Shown here: positions 1 through 7,094 of the stretch, in pieces
Layout: each line of letters begins with the position of its first letter
Position numbering within the stretch: the first letter of the stretch is position 1
DNA from: Solirubrobacteraceae bacterium
GTDB taxonomy: Bacteria; Actinomycetota; Thermoleophilia; Solirubrobacterales; Solirubrobacteraceae
DNA length: 15,212 nucleotides
NCBI GenBank assembly: GCA_025935735.1
Contig: JAICUS010000073.1
Location: 1 to 15,212 of the forward strand
Direction of reading: 5' to 3'
Position numbers and translations under genes: made by a program
The notes under the pieces: model-generated
The model's input: the letters and a program-made list of their open reading frames with translations, nothing else
Database searches by the model: none
Told to the model about the DNA's origin: nothing

Positions 1-1302
1 AACGACCCGGCGGCCGCGCACGCGTCGATCTCCCGGGTGTCGCGCCACGACGCCGACGCCATGGACTCCTTCGAGGCGATGATGGAGCGCGTCGCCGACG
101 TCCTGCGGCCGATGATGCTGCGCCCGCCGCCCGCGGTCGGCTCGCGCCGCCCGGCCGACGTGCTCGAGCTGCTGCGCGAGGCCGGCCGGGCCGCCGGGCT
201 GAGCCGCCGCGGCCTGCACGAGCTCTACCGGATGATGACCATGTCGGTCGGCGACCTGCTGGACGACTGGTTCGAGGACGACGCGCTGAAGGGCTCCTAC
301 GCCTCGACCGGCGTGGTCGGCGTGTGGGCCGGCCCGCGCACGCCCGGCACGGCCTACAACCTGCTCCACCACGAGCTCGGCGAGCTCGACGGCGTGAGCG
401 GCGCCTGGGGGCACGTGCGCGGCGGGATGGGGGCGATCTCGCAGGCGCTGGCGGCCAGCGCCTGCGCGCACGGCGCCGACGTGCGCACCGGCGCCGAGGT
501 CGCGTCGATCGACGTGGCCGGCGACCGGGTGACCGGGGTGACGCTGGTCTCGGGGGAGACGCTGCAGGCCCCGATCGTGCTGTCCGGCGCGCACCCGAAG
601 ACCACCGTGCTCGACCTGGTGGGCGCCGGGCACTTCCCGGACGAGGTGGTCGAGGACATGCGCCGCTACCGCTCGCGCGGCGGCAGCGTCAAGGTCAACT
701 GGATCCTGTCCGAGCCGCCGCGCTTCGCCGACGAGCGGCTGCTGCACACGAGCCTCGCCATCTGCCCGTCGGTCGACTACCTCGAGCGCGCCTGGCAGGA
801 CGCCACGCTCGGCCGGCCGGCGGAGCACCCGTACATCGAGGTCGAGGTGCCGACGGCGATCGACCCGACGCTCACCGACGACGGCACGACGGTGATGACC
901 ATGTTCACCCAGTACGGGCCGCACTCCGAGGACGGCTGGCCGGAGGGCGCGCGCGAGGCCTACGCGATGCGCTGCCTCGACGTGCTCGCGCCCTACGCGC
1001 CGAACGTGCGCGACGCGGTCATCCACTACGAGGTGCTGGCGCCGCCCGATCTGGAGCGGATCTTCGGCCTGGTCGGCGGCTCGATCTTCCAGGGCGAGCA
1101 GGGCCTGGACCAGATGGCGTTCATGCGCCCGTCGCCGCTGCTCTCGCGCTACGCCACGCCGGTGCACGGCCTGTATCTGTGCGGCGCGGGGACGCACCCC
1201 GGCGGCGGGGTGATCGCCGCCTCCGGCCACAACGCGGCGATGCGCGTGCTGCGCGACCGCCGCCGCCGCTTGCGCCCGCTGAAGGCGCTCGCCCGGAGCT
1301 GA
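1..1302 (+). CDS. FAD-dependent oxidoreductase, phytoene desaturase/PYROXD2-like (5' end cut by the window)
   Basis: The reading frame is open from the first base and ends at TGA 1300-1302, giving 433 visible residues. The N-terminal Rossmann FAD-binding part lies upstream of the window. The visible part aligns by eye with the complete paralogue at 9037-10635. Both share a GPR-x-PGTA segment, a W/G-x-V-x-GGMG glycine loop, an IFQGE motif, and a C-terminal CGA-x-THPGG segment followed by an N-AAM helix, which in CrtI/amine-oxidase-like flavoproteins closes over the FAD. The family covers carotenoid desaturases, PYROXD2 and related oxidases; the substrate cannot be read from sequence. Only 4 bp separate it from the binding-protein gene, whose ribosome binding site lies in this gene's last codons, so it is probably co-transcribed with the transporter. 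The GTG at 37 is not the true start, because homology continues upstream of it. Confidence 0.88.
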   Translation, partial: NDPAAAHASISRVSRHDADAMDSFEAMMERVADVLRPMMLRPPPAVGSRRPADVLELLREAGRAAGLSRRGLHELYRMMTMSVGDLLDDWFEDDALKGSYASTGVVGVWAGPRTPGTAYNLLHHELGELDGVSGAWGHVRGGMGAISQALAASACAHGADVRTGAEVASIDVAGDRVTGVTLVSGETLQAPIVLSGAHPKTTVLDLVGAGHFPDEVVEDMRRYRSRGGSVKVNWILSEPPRFADERLLHTSLAICPSVDYLERAWQDATLGRPAEHPYIEVEVPTAIDPTLTDDGTTVMTMFTQYGPHSEDGWPEGAREAYAMRCLDVLAPYAPNVRDAVIHYEVLAPPDLERIFGLVGGSIFQGEQGLDQMAFMRPSPLLSRYATPVHGLYLCGAGTHPGGGVIAASGHNAAMRVLRDRRRRLRPLKALARS

Positions 1303-1306
1303 GGGA

Positions 1307-2578
1307 ATGCGGCGGTCCACGCGGCGCGGCTTCCTCGGCGGTCTCGCGGCGGCGGGCGTGGGCGCGGGCCTGGCCGGGTGCGAGAACACGACCACGCCGG
1401 TGTCGGTGGTGGGCGGCCACGGCGGCAAGGGGCTGCTGGGCGACGCCACCGCCGGCGGGCCGGTCGACGCGTCGGGCATCCCGCTGGCCCGGCGCGACTA
1501 CCCGGTCACGATGCCCCGGTTCCGGGATCCGGTGCGCAGCGGCGCCAAGCCCGAGCGCGGCGGCGAGCTGCGGATCTACAACTACGCCGACTACCTGAAC
1601 CCGGCGGTGCTGAAGGAGTTCGGCAAGCGCGAGGGCGTGAGCGTGCGGGTGACCACGTTCGACACGCTCGACGAGGCGTTCACGAAGCTCTCCACCGGGC
1701 GGCTGGAGTTCGACGTGATCTTCTCCTCGCCAGACCACCTCTCGCAGCTGGTCGGCCGGCGGCTCGTGCAGCCGCTGAACTTCGAGCTGATCCCGAACCT
1801 GGTCAAGAACGCCTGGCCGGAGCTGCACAGCCCGTTCTACGACGCCGGCCCGCGCTACACGGTCCCCTACACCGTCTACACGACCGGGATCGGCTGGCGC
1901 AACGACCTGGTGGGCAGCTTCGATCCGGCGCAGCTCGGCTGGGAGTCGATCTGGAAGGCGACGTCGCTCAAAGGGCGGGTGGGCATCCTCGACGACTCGC
2001 GCGAGGGGCTCGGGATGGCGCTGATGCGCCGCGGGGTCAGCAACCTGAACACCGAGGTGCCCGAGCAGCTGGCGCAGGCCACCAAGGACCTCGAGGAGCT
2101 CAACTCGCTCGTGCGCGTGAAGGTGGACATCAACGAGTACGAGACGCTGCCGGCCGCGCGGGTCGTCCTGCACGAGTCCTGGTCGGGCGACCTGATCAGC
2201 GCGGTCATCTCCTACCTGCCCAAGGGGACCAAGGCCGACGTGCTCTCGTACTGGTACCAGCGCGCCGGCGGGCCGGTGTTCAACGACTGCATCTGCGTGG
2301 GCGCGCAGGCGGCCAAGCCGGTGCTCGCCCACCGCTTCCTGAACTACCTGCTGGATCCGAAGGTGGCCTACGCGAACTTCGTCGGCTACGTCGGCTACCA
2401 GCCGCCGCTGAACGCGATCAACGCGCAGGAGCTGTTCGCCAAGGGCATCCTGCCGAAGGGCCTGGCGAACACCGTGGTCACGCACGAGGACTACGCCAAC
2501 GGCAACGCCTACCTCACGCTGTCGGCCTCCGGCCAGCGGCTGTGGGACAACGCCTGGGCGGCGTTCCGCAACGGATGA
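1307..2578 (+). CDS. potD: Polyamine-type ABC transporter substrate-binding lipoprotein (PotD/PotF-like)
   Basis: This 423-residue extracytoplasmic binding protein belongs to the spermidine/putrescine (SBP_bac_8) class. The N-terminus carries a twin-arginine motif (STRRGFL, residues 4-10), a short hydrophobic stretch and a lipobox LAGC with Cys25. It is therefore predicted to be exported folded by Tat and lipid-anchored outside the membrane. The mature part opens with an IYNYADYLNP segment (about 91-100), matching the family's N-W-x-D/E-Y start, and continues with PYTVYTTGIGW and a DDSRE motif (229-233). Compared from memory with E. coli PotD, the amine-binding acidic positions seem kept (Asp95, Asp230, Glu233, Asp327) and Trp292 is present, while several aromatic pocket residues differ. 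ATG 1307 is chosen because it gives the Tat motif and has GGAG at 1295-1298. Its stop overlaps the permease start (ATGA). A polyamine or another cationic solute is likely; the exact ligand is unknown. Confidence 0.9.
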   Translation: MRRSTRRGFLGGLAAAGVGAGLAGCENTTTPVSVVGGHGGKGLLGDATAGGPVDASGIPLARRDYPVTMPRFRDPVRSGAKPERGGELRIYNYADYLNPAVLKEFGKREGVSVRVTTFDTLDEAFTKLSTGRLEFDVIFSSPDHLSQLVGRRLVQPLNFELIPNLVKNAWPELHSPFYDAGPRYTVPYTVYTTGIGWRNDLVGSFDPAQLGWESIWKATSLKGRVGILDDSREGLGMALMRRGVSNLNTEVPEQLAQATKDLEELNSLVRVKVDINEYETLPAARVVLHESWSGDLISAVISYLPKGTKADVLSYWYQRAGGPVFNDCICVGAQAAKPVLAHRFLNYLLDPKVAYANFVGYVGYQPPLNAINAQELFAKGILPKGLANTVVTHEDYANGNAYLTLSASGQRLWDNAWAAFRNG

Positions 2579-3474
2579 TCGGCCGCCGCGTATGGACCGC
2601 CCTGGCGGCGCCCGGGATGCTCTGGCTGGGGCTGTTCTTCCTCGTCGCCTTCTACGCCGTCGTGGCGGTCGGGCTGGGCAACGTGACCGAGCTCTACCAG
2701 CCGGTCCCGCACTGGAACCCGCTCAGCTGGAACGTCGGCTACATCGGGCAGGCGTTCCAGGACGTGCTGCCGGGCGGGCGCTCGTGGGACGTGTTCCATC
2801 GCACGCTGCTCTACGTCGTCGTGGCCGTCGTGCTGTCGCTGGCGATCGGCTACCCGGTGGCCTACTACGTGTCGCGCCACGCCGGCCGCTGGAAGGCGCC
2901 GCTGCTGGTCGCGCTCGTGCTGCCGTTCTGGATCTCGTATCTGATGCGGATGTACGCCTGGACGAACCTGCTCGACTCCGGCGGCTTCGTGGCCCGGGCC
3001 CTGGACGCGGTCTCGCTGGACCGGCCGCTGGGGTCGCTGGGGCTGATGTCCGGCGACGACTGGCTGGGCGGCCAGCCGGTCGCGGTGATCATGGGCCTGG
3101 TCTACGGCTACGTGCCGTACCTGATCATCCCGCTGTACGCGGCGCTGGACCGGATCGACCAGCGGCTGATCGAGGCGGCGCGGGACCTCGGCGCGCCGCC
3201 GGCCGCGGCGTTCCGACGCGTCGTGCTGCCGCTGTCGAAGGCGGGGACGCTGGGCGCGGTGGTGCTGATCGCGCTGCCGATGTTCGGCGACTACTACACG
3301 CCGGACCTGATGTCGGGCTCGCCCAAGACCGCGATGCTGGGCAACGCCATCAACGGCTACGTGCAGGGCGGGCCGGACAAGGCGCTGGGGGCGGCGCTGA
3401 CGCTGCTGCTGTCGGCCTTCCTGCTGGTGTTCATGCTCTATTACCTGCGCACGCTGCGGCGGGAGTCGTGTTGA
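2575..3474 (+). CDS. potB: Polyamine-type ABC transporter permease (PotB-like)
   Basis: This 299-residue inner-membrane permease has six predicted membrane segments at about residues 8-33, 77-99, 108-128, 167-190, 222-240 and 268-291. The cytoplasmic EAA loop, which docks on the ATPase, is seen at 200-220: EAA followed by Gly206 and ending in VVLPL. It pairs with the second permease at 3471-4319, as in Pot-type importers where PotB and PotC form a heterodimer. ATG 2575 overlaps the stop of the binding-protein gene as ATGA, so translation is probably coupled; no strong ribosome binding site precedes it. Length and topology are normal for the family. The C-terminus ends in a basic stretch and Cys299. 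Confidence 0.9.
   Translation: MIGRRVWTALAAPGMLWLGLFFLVAFYAVVAVGLGNVTELYQPVPHWNPLSWNVGYIGQAFQDVLPGGRSWDVFHRTLLYVVVAVVLSLAIGYPVAYYVSRHAGRWKAPLLVALVLPFWISYLMRMYAWTNLLDSGGFVARALDAVSLDRPLGSLGLMSGDDWLGGQPVAVIMGLVYGYVPYLIIPLYAALDRIDQRLIEAARDLGAPPAAAFRRVVLPLSKAGTLGAVVLIALPMFGDYYTPDLMSGSPKTAMLGNAINGYVQGGPDKALGAALTLLLSAFLLVFMLYYLRTLRRESC
3461..3465 (+). promoter_or_regulatory. Ribosome binding site deciding the PotC-like start
   Basis: GGGAG lies inside the last codons of the upstream permease gene. The spacing is 5 nt to TTG 3471 but only 2 nt to GTG 3468, which favours the TTG start. Confidence 0.5.
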
Positions 3475-4319
3475 GGGGGCGCGTCCGGCCGCTGGCCGTC
3501 ATCACCTGGCTCTACGTCGCCTGGTCGCTGCTGCCGGTGCTGCTGGCCATCCGCTTCGCGTTCAACTCGGGGCGCTCGCGGACGTCGCTGCAGGGGCTCT
3601 CGCTGCGGTGGTTCTGGAGCGACCCGACGCTGAGCGTGCGCCACGACCCGACGCTGTGGAGCGCGCTGACGCACTCGCTCGTGCTGGCGGCGCTGGCGAT
3701 GCTGATCGCCACGCCGCTGGGCACGGCGCTGGCGCTGGGCCTGCAGCGCTGGCGCGGGCCCGGGTCCGGGACGGCGAACGTGGTGATGCTGCTGCCGCTG
3801 GTCACGCCGGAGCTGGTGTTCGCCGTCGGCATGTTCCTGCTGTTCACGTCGGCGTTCTCGTTCGTCGGGCTGGGGACGCCGGCGCAGGTGATCGGCCACG
3901 TCACGTTCTCGCTGTCCTGGGTGGTGCTGATCGTGCGCGGGCGGCTGGTGACCCTCGGGCGCGACGTGGAGGAGGCGGCCGCCGATCTGGGCGCGCCGCC
4001 GCACGAGGTGCTGCGGCGGGTGCTGCTGCCGCTGCTGATGCCGGCGGTGGCCGCGGGGTTCCTGGTGGTGTTCGCGCTGTCGATCGACGACTTCGTGGTC
4101 GCCCAGTACCTGTCCTCGGGCTCGGACACCACGACGGTGCCGATGCGGATCTACTCCCAGGCGCGCAACGCGCCCACGCCGGCGCTGAACGCACTGGCCA
4201 CGGTGATGCTCGTGGTGACCCTGCTGGCGCTGGCCGGCGCCTGGCTGGTGTTCCGGCGCTTCTCGCGGCGGGGCGCGGGGTCGGCGCTGCAGCAGCTGGC
4301 GACGGGGGCGGGGGCATGA
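3471..4319 (+). CDS. potC: Polyamine-type ABC transporter permease (PotC-like)
   Basis: This 282-residue second permease of the importer has hydrophobic segments at about residues 8-31, 65-90, 101-128, 140-158, 190-212 and 240-261. The EAA loop is at 168-188: EAA, Gly174 and a terminal VLLPL. A SIDDFVV-x-QY segment (204-213), followed by T-x-P and an N-AL stretch, matches the PotC-type signature and supports the polyamine class over maltose- or phosphate-type permeases. The start is uncertain by one codon. TTG 3471 overlaps the preceding stop (TTGA) and lies 5 nt after GGGAG at 3461-3465. The adjacent GTG 3468 is also in frame but only 2 nt from that ribosome binding site, so TTG is preferred. 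The stop overlaps the ATPase start (ATGA). Confidence 0.9.
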   Translation: MRGRVRPLAVITWLYVAWSLLPVLLAIRFAFNSGRSRTSLQGLSLRWFWSDPTLSVRHDPTLWSALTHSLVLAALAMLIATPLGTALALGLQRWRGPGSGTANVVMLLPLVTPELVFAVGMFLLFTSAFSFVGLGTPAQVIGHVTFSLSWVVLIVRGRLVTLGRDVEEAAADLGAPPHEVLRRVLLPLLMPAVAAGFLVVFALSIDDFVVAQYLSSGSDTTTVPMRIYSQARNAPTPALNALATVMLVVTLLALAGAWLVFRRFSRRGAGSALQQLATGAGA

Positions 4320-5380
4320 GCCGGGGCGAGATCGCGCTGGAGGGGATCGTCAAGCGCTACGGCGAGGTGCGCGCCGTGGACGGCGTCGACCAGCTGATCC
4401 CCGGCGGCGAGTTCTTCACGCTGCTCGGGCCGTCCGGCTGCGGCAAGACCACCACGCTGCGGCTGATCGCCGGCTTCGAGCGGCTCGACCAGGGCGTGAT
4501 CCGGCTCGACGCCGACGACGTGTCGCGCCGGCCGCCGCACAAGCGGCCGGTCAACACGGTCTTTCAGTCCTACGCGCTGTTCCCGCACCTCTCGGTGGCC
4601 GACAACGTGGCGTTCGGGCTGCGCTACCAGCGCTGCACCAAGGCCGAGCGGGCTGCGCGGGTGGGCGAGGCGATGGAGCTCGTGCAGCTGTCCGGGATGG
4701 AGGACCGGCGCCCGGCGCAGCTCTCGGGCGGCCAGCAGCAGCGGGTGGCGCTCGCCCGGGCGCTCGTGCTCGCGCCGCCGGTGCTGCTGCTGGACGAGCC
4801 GCTGGGCGCGCTCGACGCGCGGCTGCGGGTGGACCTGCAGGTGGAGCTCAAGCGCATCCAGGAGACGCTGGGGATCACGTTCGTCTACGTCACCCACGAC
4901 CAGGACGAGGCGCTGACCATGAGCGACCGCGTGGCCGTGATGCGCCACGGGCGCGTGCAGCAGTGCGGCGAGCCGCGCGTCCTGTACGAGCAGCCGGCCA
5001 CGGCGTTCGTGGCGAACTTCCTCGGCGCGTCCAACCTCATCCCGGTGCGCGTCGCGGGCGCGGGCCGGCTCGCGCTGGGCGACTTCTCGCTGGCCGCGCC
5101 GGAGGTGGACGGGGCGGCGCGCGACGCGCTGGCCATGATCCGGCCGGAGCGCGTGCGGCTGGAGCCGCACGGCGCGGCGGGCGAGAATCGCGTGCCGGGG
5201 ATGGTCGAGGAGGTCGTCTACATGGGGTTCCACCAGGACGTGCGGGTGCGGCTGGCCACGGGCGCGCTGGTGCGGGCGGACGTGTCCAACGACGGGTCGG
5301 CGGCCGAGCGCGCCCAGGGCGACCCGGTCGCGGTTCATCTCCCGGCGGACGGCCTGCGCGTGTTGGAGGCCGACGCGTGA
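4316..5380 (+). CDS. potA: Polyamine-type ABC transporter ATP-binding protein (PotA-like)
   Basis: This 354-residue cytoplasmic ATPase powers the importer encoded just upstream. All nucleotide-binding motifs are intact: Walker A GPSGCGKT (38-45), Q-loop segment QSYALFPHL, ABC signature LSGGQQQ (136-142), Walker B VLLLDEP (156-162), a D-loop LGALDAR directly after, and the H-loop VTHD with His194. The C-terminal 110 or so residues form the regulatory TOBE/MOP-like domain typical of PotA, MalK and related ATPases (IRPERV is visible near its start). ATG 4316 overlaps the upstream stop. The last 46 bases overlap, on the opposite strand, the 3' end of the TetR-family gene, so the two transcripts converge with no room for a terminator between the genes. 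Confidence 0.93.
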   Translation: MSRGEIALEGIVKRYGEVRAVDGVDQLIPGGEFFTLLGPSGCGKTTTLRLIAGFERLDQGVIRLDADDVSRRPPHKRPVNTVFQSYALFPHLSVADNVAFGLRYQRCTKAERAARVGEAMELVQLSGMEDRRPAQLSGGQQQRVALARALVLAPPVLLLDEPLGALDARLRVDLQVELKRIQETLGITFVYVTHDQDEALTMSDRVAVMRHGRVQQCGEPRVLYEQPATAFVANFLGASNLIPVRVAGAGRLALGDFSLAAPEVDGAARDALAMIRPERVRLEPHGAAGENRVPGMVEEVVYMGFHQDVRVRLATGALVRADVSNDGSAAERAQGDPVAVHLPADGLRVLEADA

Positions 5381-5931
5381 AGGTCGGGCTCGATCGCCGC
5401 CCAGATCTCCGCGCGGGCGCGGTCGATCGGCATCTCGGGGTCGCCGGCCAGCGCGCGCACGCCGTAGCCGTCGAGCAGCGCCAGCAACCGGTCGGTGGTT
5501 CGCGCCACGTCGCGCGCGCCGAGCGCCTGGATGGTCTCCGCGAACCAGGCGTGCATGCGGGCGTACAGCCGCGCGCTCGTCTCGCGCAGCTCGGGGCGTC
5601 GCGCGGCGTGCAGCCACAGCTCGACCCACAGGATGAAGTCGTCGCGCAGCTTGCCGGGGTGGGGGAGGCACTGGTCGATCATCGCCTGCAGGCGGACCGT
5701 GGGCGTGGGCGCCCGGTCGATGGCGGCGATGCGCTCGTCACCGGCGGTCTCGTAGGAGTGCTCGAGCGCCTCGGCCAGCAGGGCGTCGCGGGACTCGAAG
5801 TGGTAGTGCAGCAGCGAGGGCGACACGCCGGCGGCCATGGCGATCCGCGCCATCCGCGCCTCGTCGAGCCCGTCGCGGGCGATCAGCCGCACGGCGGCCT
5901 CGAGGATGCGCGTCCGGGCGTTCTCCCGCAC
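5335..5931 (-). CDS. TetR-family transcriptional repressor, BetI-like
   Basis: This protein has 198 residues. The N-terminal helix-turn-helix covers about residues 6-52: an RILEAA helix, then AMAAGVS and LLHYHFESRDALL, the typical TetR recognition-helix and linker pattern. The C-terminal ligand/dimer domain contains an ILWVELWLHA segment and an R-x-E-x-R-E-T helix resembling BetI-type repressors. It is transcribed away from the acyl-CoA dehydrogenase operon, with only 32 bp between the two starts. Regulation of that operon and of itself is therefore the simplest inference; the inducer might be a pathway intermediate or acyl-CoA. Start GTG 5931 has no ribosome binding site, but a TAGCGT -10-like hexamer ends 7 nt before it, suggesting a leaderless mRNA. 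The 3' end overlaps the transporter ATPase gene by 46 bp. Confidence 0.88.
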   Translation of the reverse strand: MRENARTRILEAAVRLIARDGLDEARMARIAMAAGVSPSLLHYHFESRDALLAEALEHSYETAGDERIAAIDRAPTPTVRLQAMIDQCLPHPGKLRDDFILWVELWLHAARRPELRETSARLYARMHAWFAETIQALGARDVARTTDRLLALLDGYGVRALAGDPEMPIDRARAEIWAAIEPDLHASASNTRRPSAGR

Positions 5932-5938
5932 GGCCGCA

Positions 5939-5967
5939 ACGCTATCCGTCCGGGGAGCGCCGCGTGA
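5939..5967 (-). promoter_or_regulatory. Candidate leaderless promoter of the TetR gene
   Basis: On the minus strand a TAGCGT hexamer (5944 down to 5939) fits the actinobacterial TANNNT -10 consensus. It is followed by exactly 7 nt and then GTG 5931, so transcription would start at or next to the start codon. The -35 position at 17-bp spacing (5967-5962, TCACGC) is poor and coincides with the start codon of the divergent acyl-CoA dehydrogenase gene. Confidence 0.4.
5952..5957 (+). promoter_or_regulatory. Ribosome binding site of the acyl-CoA dehydrogenase gene
   Basis: GGGGAG lies 6 nt before GTG 5964 and fixes that start. It lies within the 32-bp gap to the divergent TetR gene, so a repressor bound here would cover both genes' initiation regions. 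Confidence 0.65.
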
Positions 5968-7094
5968 GCGCGGCGGAACGCGCCCGGGCGTTCGTCGACG
6001 AGGTCCTCATCCCGCGCGAGGTCGCGGCCGAGCGCGCGGGCGGCCGGCTGCCGGCGGAGGAGGTCGCGGTCATCCGCCGCGAGGCGCTGGCCCGGCGGCT
6101 CGGCGGCGGCCTGCACGCGGTCGAGCACGGCGGCCAGGGGTGGTCGCACGTCGAGTGGTTCCTCGTCGAGGAGCAGTTCGGGCGCTCGACCAACGCGCTG
6201 TCCTGGCACGTGCCGAGCGCGTACAACGTGCTGGCCCGCGGCACGCCGTCGCAGATCGAGCGGTATCTCAAGCCCGCGCTGCGCGGCGAGCTGCACGACG
6301 CCTACGCGGTGACCGAGGAGCACGCCGGCTCGGATCCGTCGGCCATCGCGACCACGGCGACGCGCGTGCCCGGCGGCTGGCGGCTGGACGGCGAGAAGTG
6401 GTTCGTCACCTACGGCGACGTCGCGGCGGTCTACATCGTCATGGCGCTGGCCGAGGGGCGGCCGACGCTGTTCCTCGTCGACCGCCGGCTCGCGGGCATC
6501 TCGGTGGTCGACGACCCGCCGTTCACCCACTCCTATCCCCACGGGCACCCGACGTTGCGCTTCGCGGGCGTCGAGGTCGCCGACGACGCGGTGATCGGCG
6601 GCGTGGGCGGGGGCGACGAGCTCCAGCGCTCTTGGTTCGCCGAGGAGCGGCTGGGGATCGCCGCCCGCGGCGTCGGCGCGATGTGGCGCCTGATCGAGGA
6701 GACCACGGCCTGGGCGGCCTCCCGCGAGCAGGGCGGGGCGCGCCTGCTCGACCACCAGGGTGTCGCCTTCCCGCTGGCCGACTCGGCCGCGGACGCCGCC
6801 GCCGGCCGTCTGCTCGGGCTCGAGGTCGCGCGCCTGGCCGACGAGGGCGCCGACCCGAAGGTCGTCCACGCCAAGGCCTCCATGGCCAAGCTCTTCGTCT
6901 CCGAGGCCGCGAACCGCTGCGCCGACCGCTGCCTGCAGGCGTTCGGCGGCCGCGGCTACACCCGCACCAACGTCGCCGAGCGTTTCTGGCGCGAGCTCCG
7001 CGTCGACCGCATCTGGGAGGGCACGAGCGAGATCCAGCGCCTGATCATCACCCGCGCCCTGGAGCGTCGCGGCGTCGAGCGAGTCCTCCATTGA
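5964..7094 (+). CDS. Acyl-CoA dehydrogenase (FAD-dependent)
   Basis: This 376-residue cytoplasmic flavoenzyme introduces an alpha,beta double bond into an acyl-CoA and passes electrons to ETF. The three-domain family pattern is visible: an all-helical N-terminal part, a middle beta domain with YAVTEEHAGSDPS and LDGEKWFVTYG (flavin and substrate contacts), and a helical C-terminal domain with AFGGRGYTR. Glu352 in IWEGTSEIQRLI occupies the position of the catalytic base of short/medium-chain acyl-CoA dehydrogenases. GTG 5964 has a good ribosome binding site; length is normal. The stop overlaps the TTG start of the acyl-CoA synthetase gene (TTGA), so the two should be co-translated and may act in sequence on the same acyl group. 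Chain length and branching of the substrate are not readable. Confidence 0.92.
   Translation: MSAAERARAFVDEVLIPREVAAERAGGRLPAEEVAVIRREALARRLGGGLHAVEHGGQGWSHVEWFLVEEQFGRSTNALSWHVPSAYNVLARGTPSQIERYLKPALRGELHDAYAVTEEHAGSDPSAIATTATRVPGGWRLDGEKWFVTYGDVAAVYIVMALAEGRPTLFLVDRRLAGISVVDDPPFTHSYPHGHPTLRFAGVEVADDAVIGGVGGGDELQRSWFAEERLGIAARGVGAMWRLIEETTAWAASREQGGARLLDHQGVAFPLADSAADAAAGRLLGLEVARLADEGADPKVVHAKASMAKLFVSEAANRCADRCLQAFGGRGYTRTNVAERFWRELRVDRIWEGTSEIQRLIITRALERRGVERVLH

Noticed and set aside
37..39. GTG at 37 as the start of the first oxidoreductase gene
   Set aside because: The frame is open to base 1 and the essential N-terminal FAD-binding part is missing, so the gene begins upstream of the window.
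5918..5942. GCGTT (5918-5922) and AACGC (5938-5942) as a palindromic TetR operator centred at 5930
   Set aside because: The arms are only 5 bp with no pairing in the 15-bp centre, which is easily expected by chance; not strong enough to annotate.
5943..5948. Plus-strand TATCCG as -10 of the acyl-CoA dehydrogenase gene
   Set aside because: It is a poor match, and the transcript would start within the GGGGAG ribosome binding site at 5952-5957, which would remove it.
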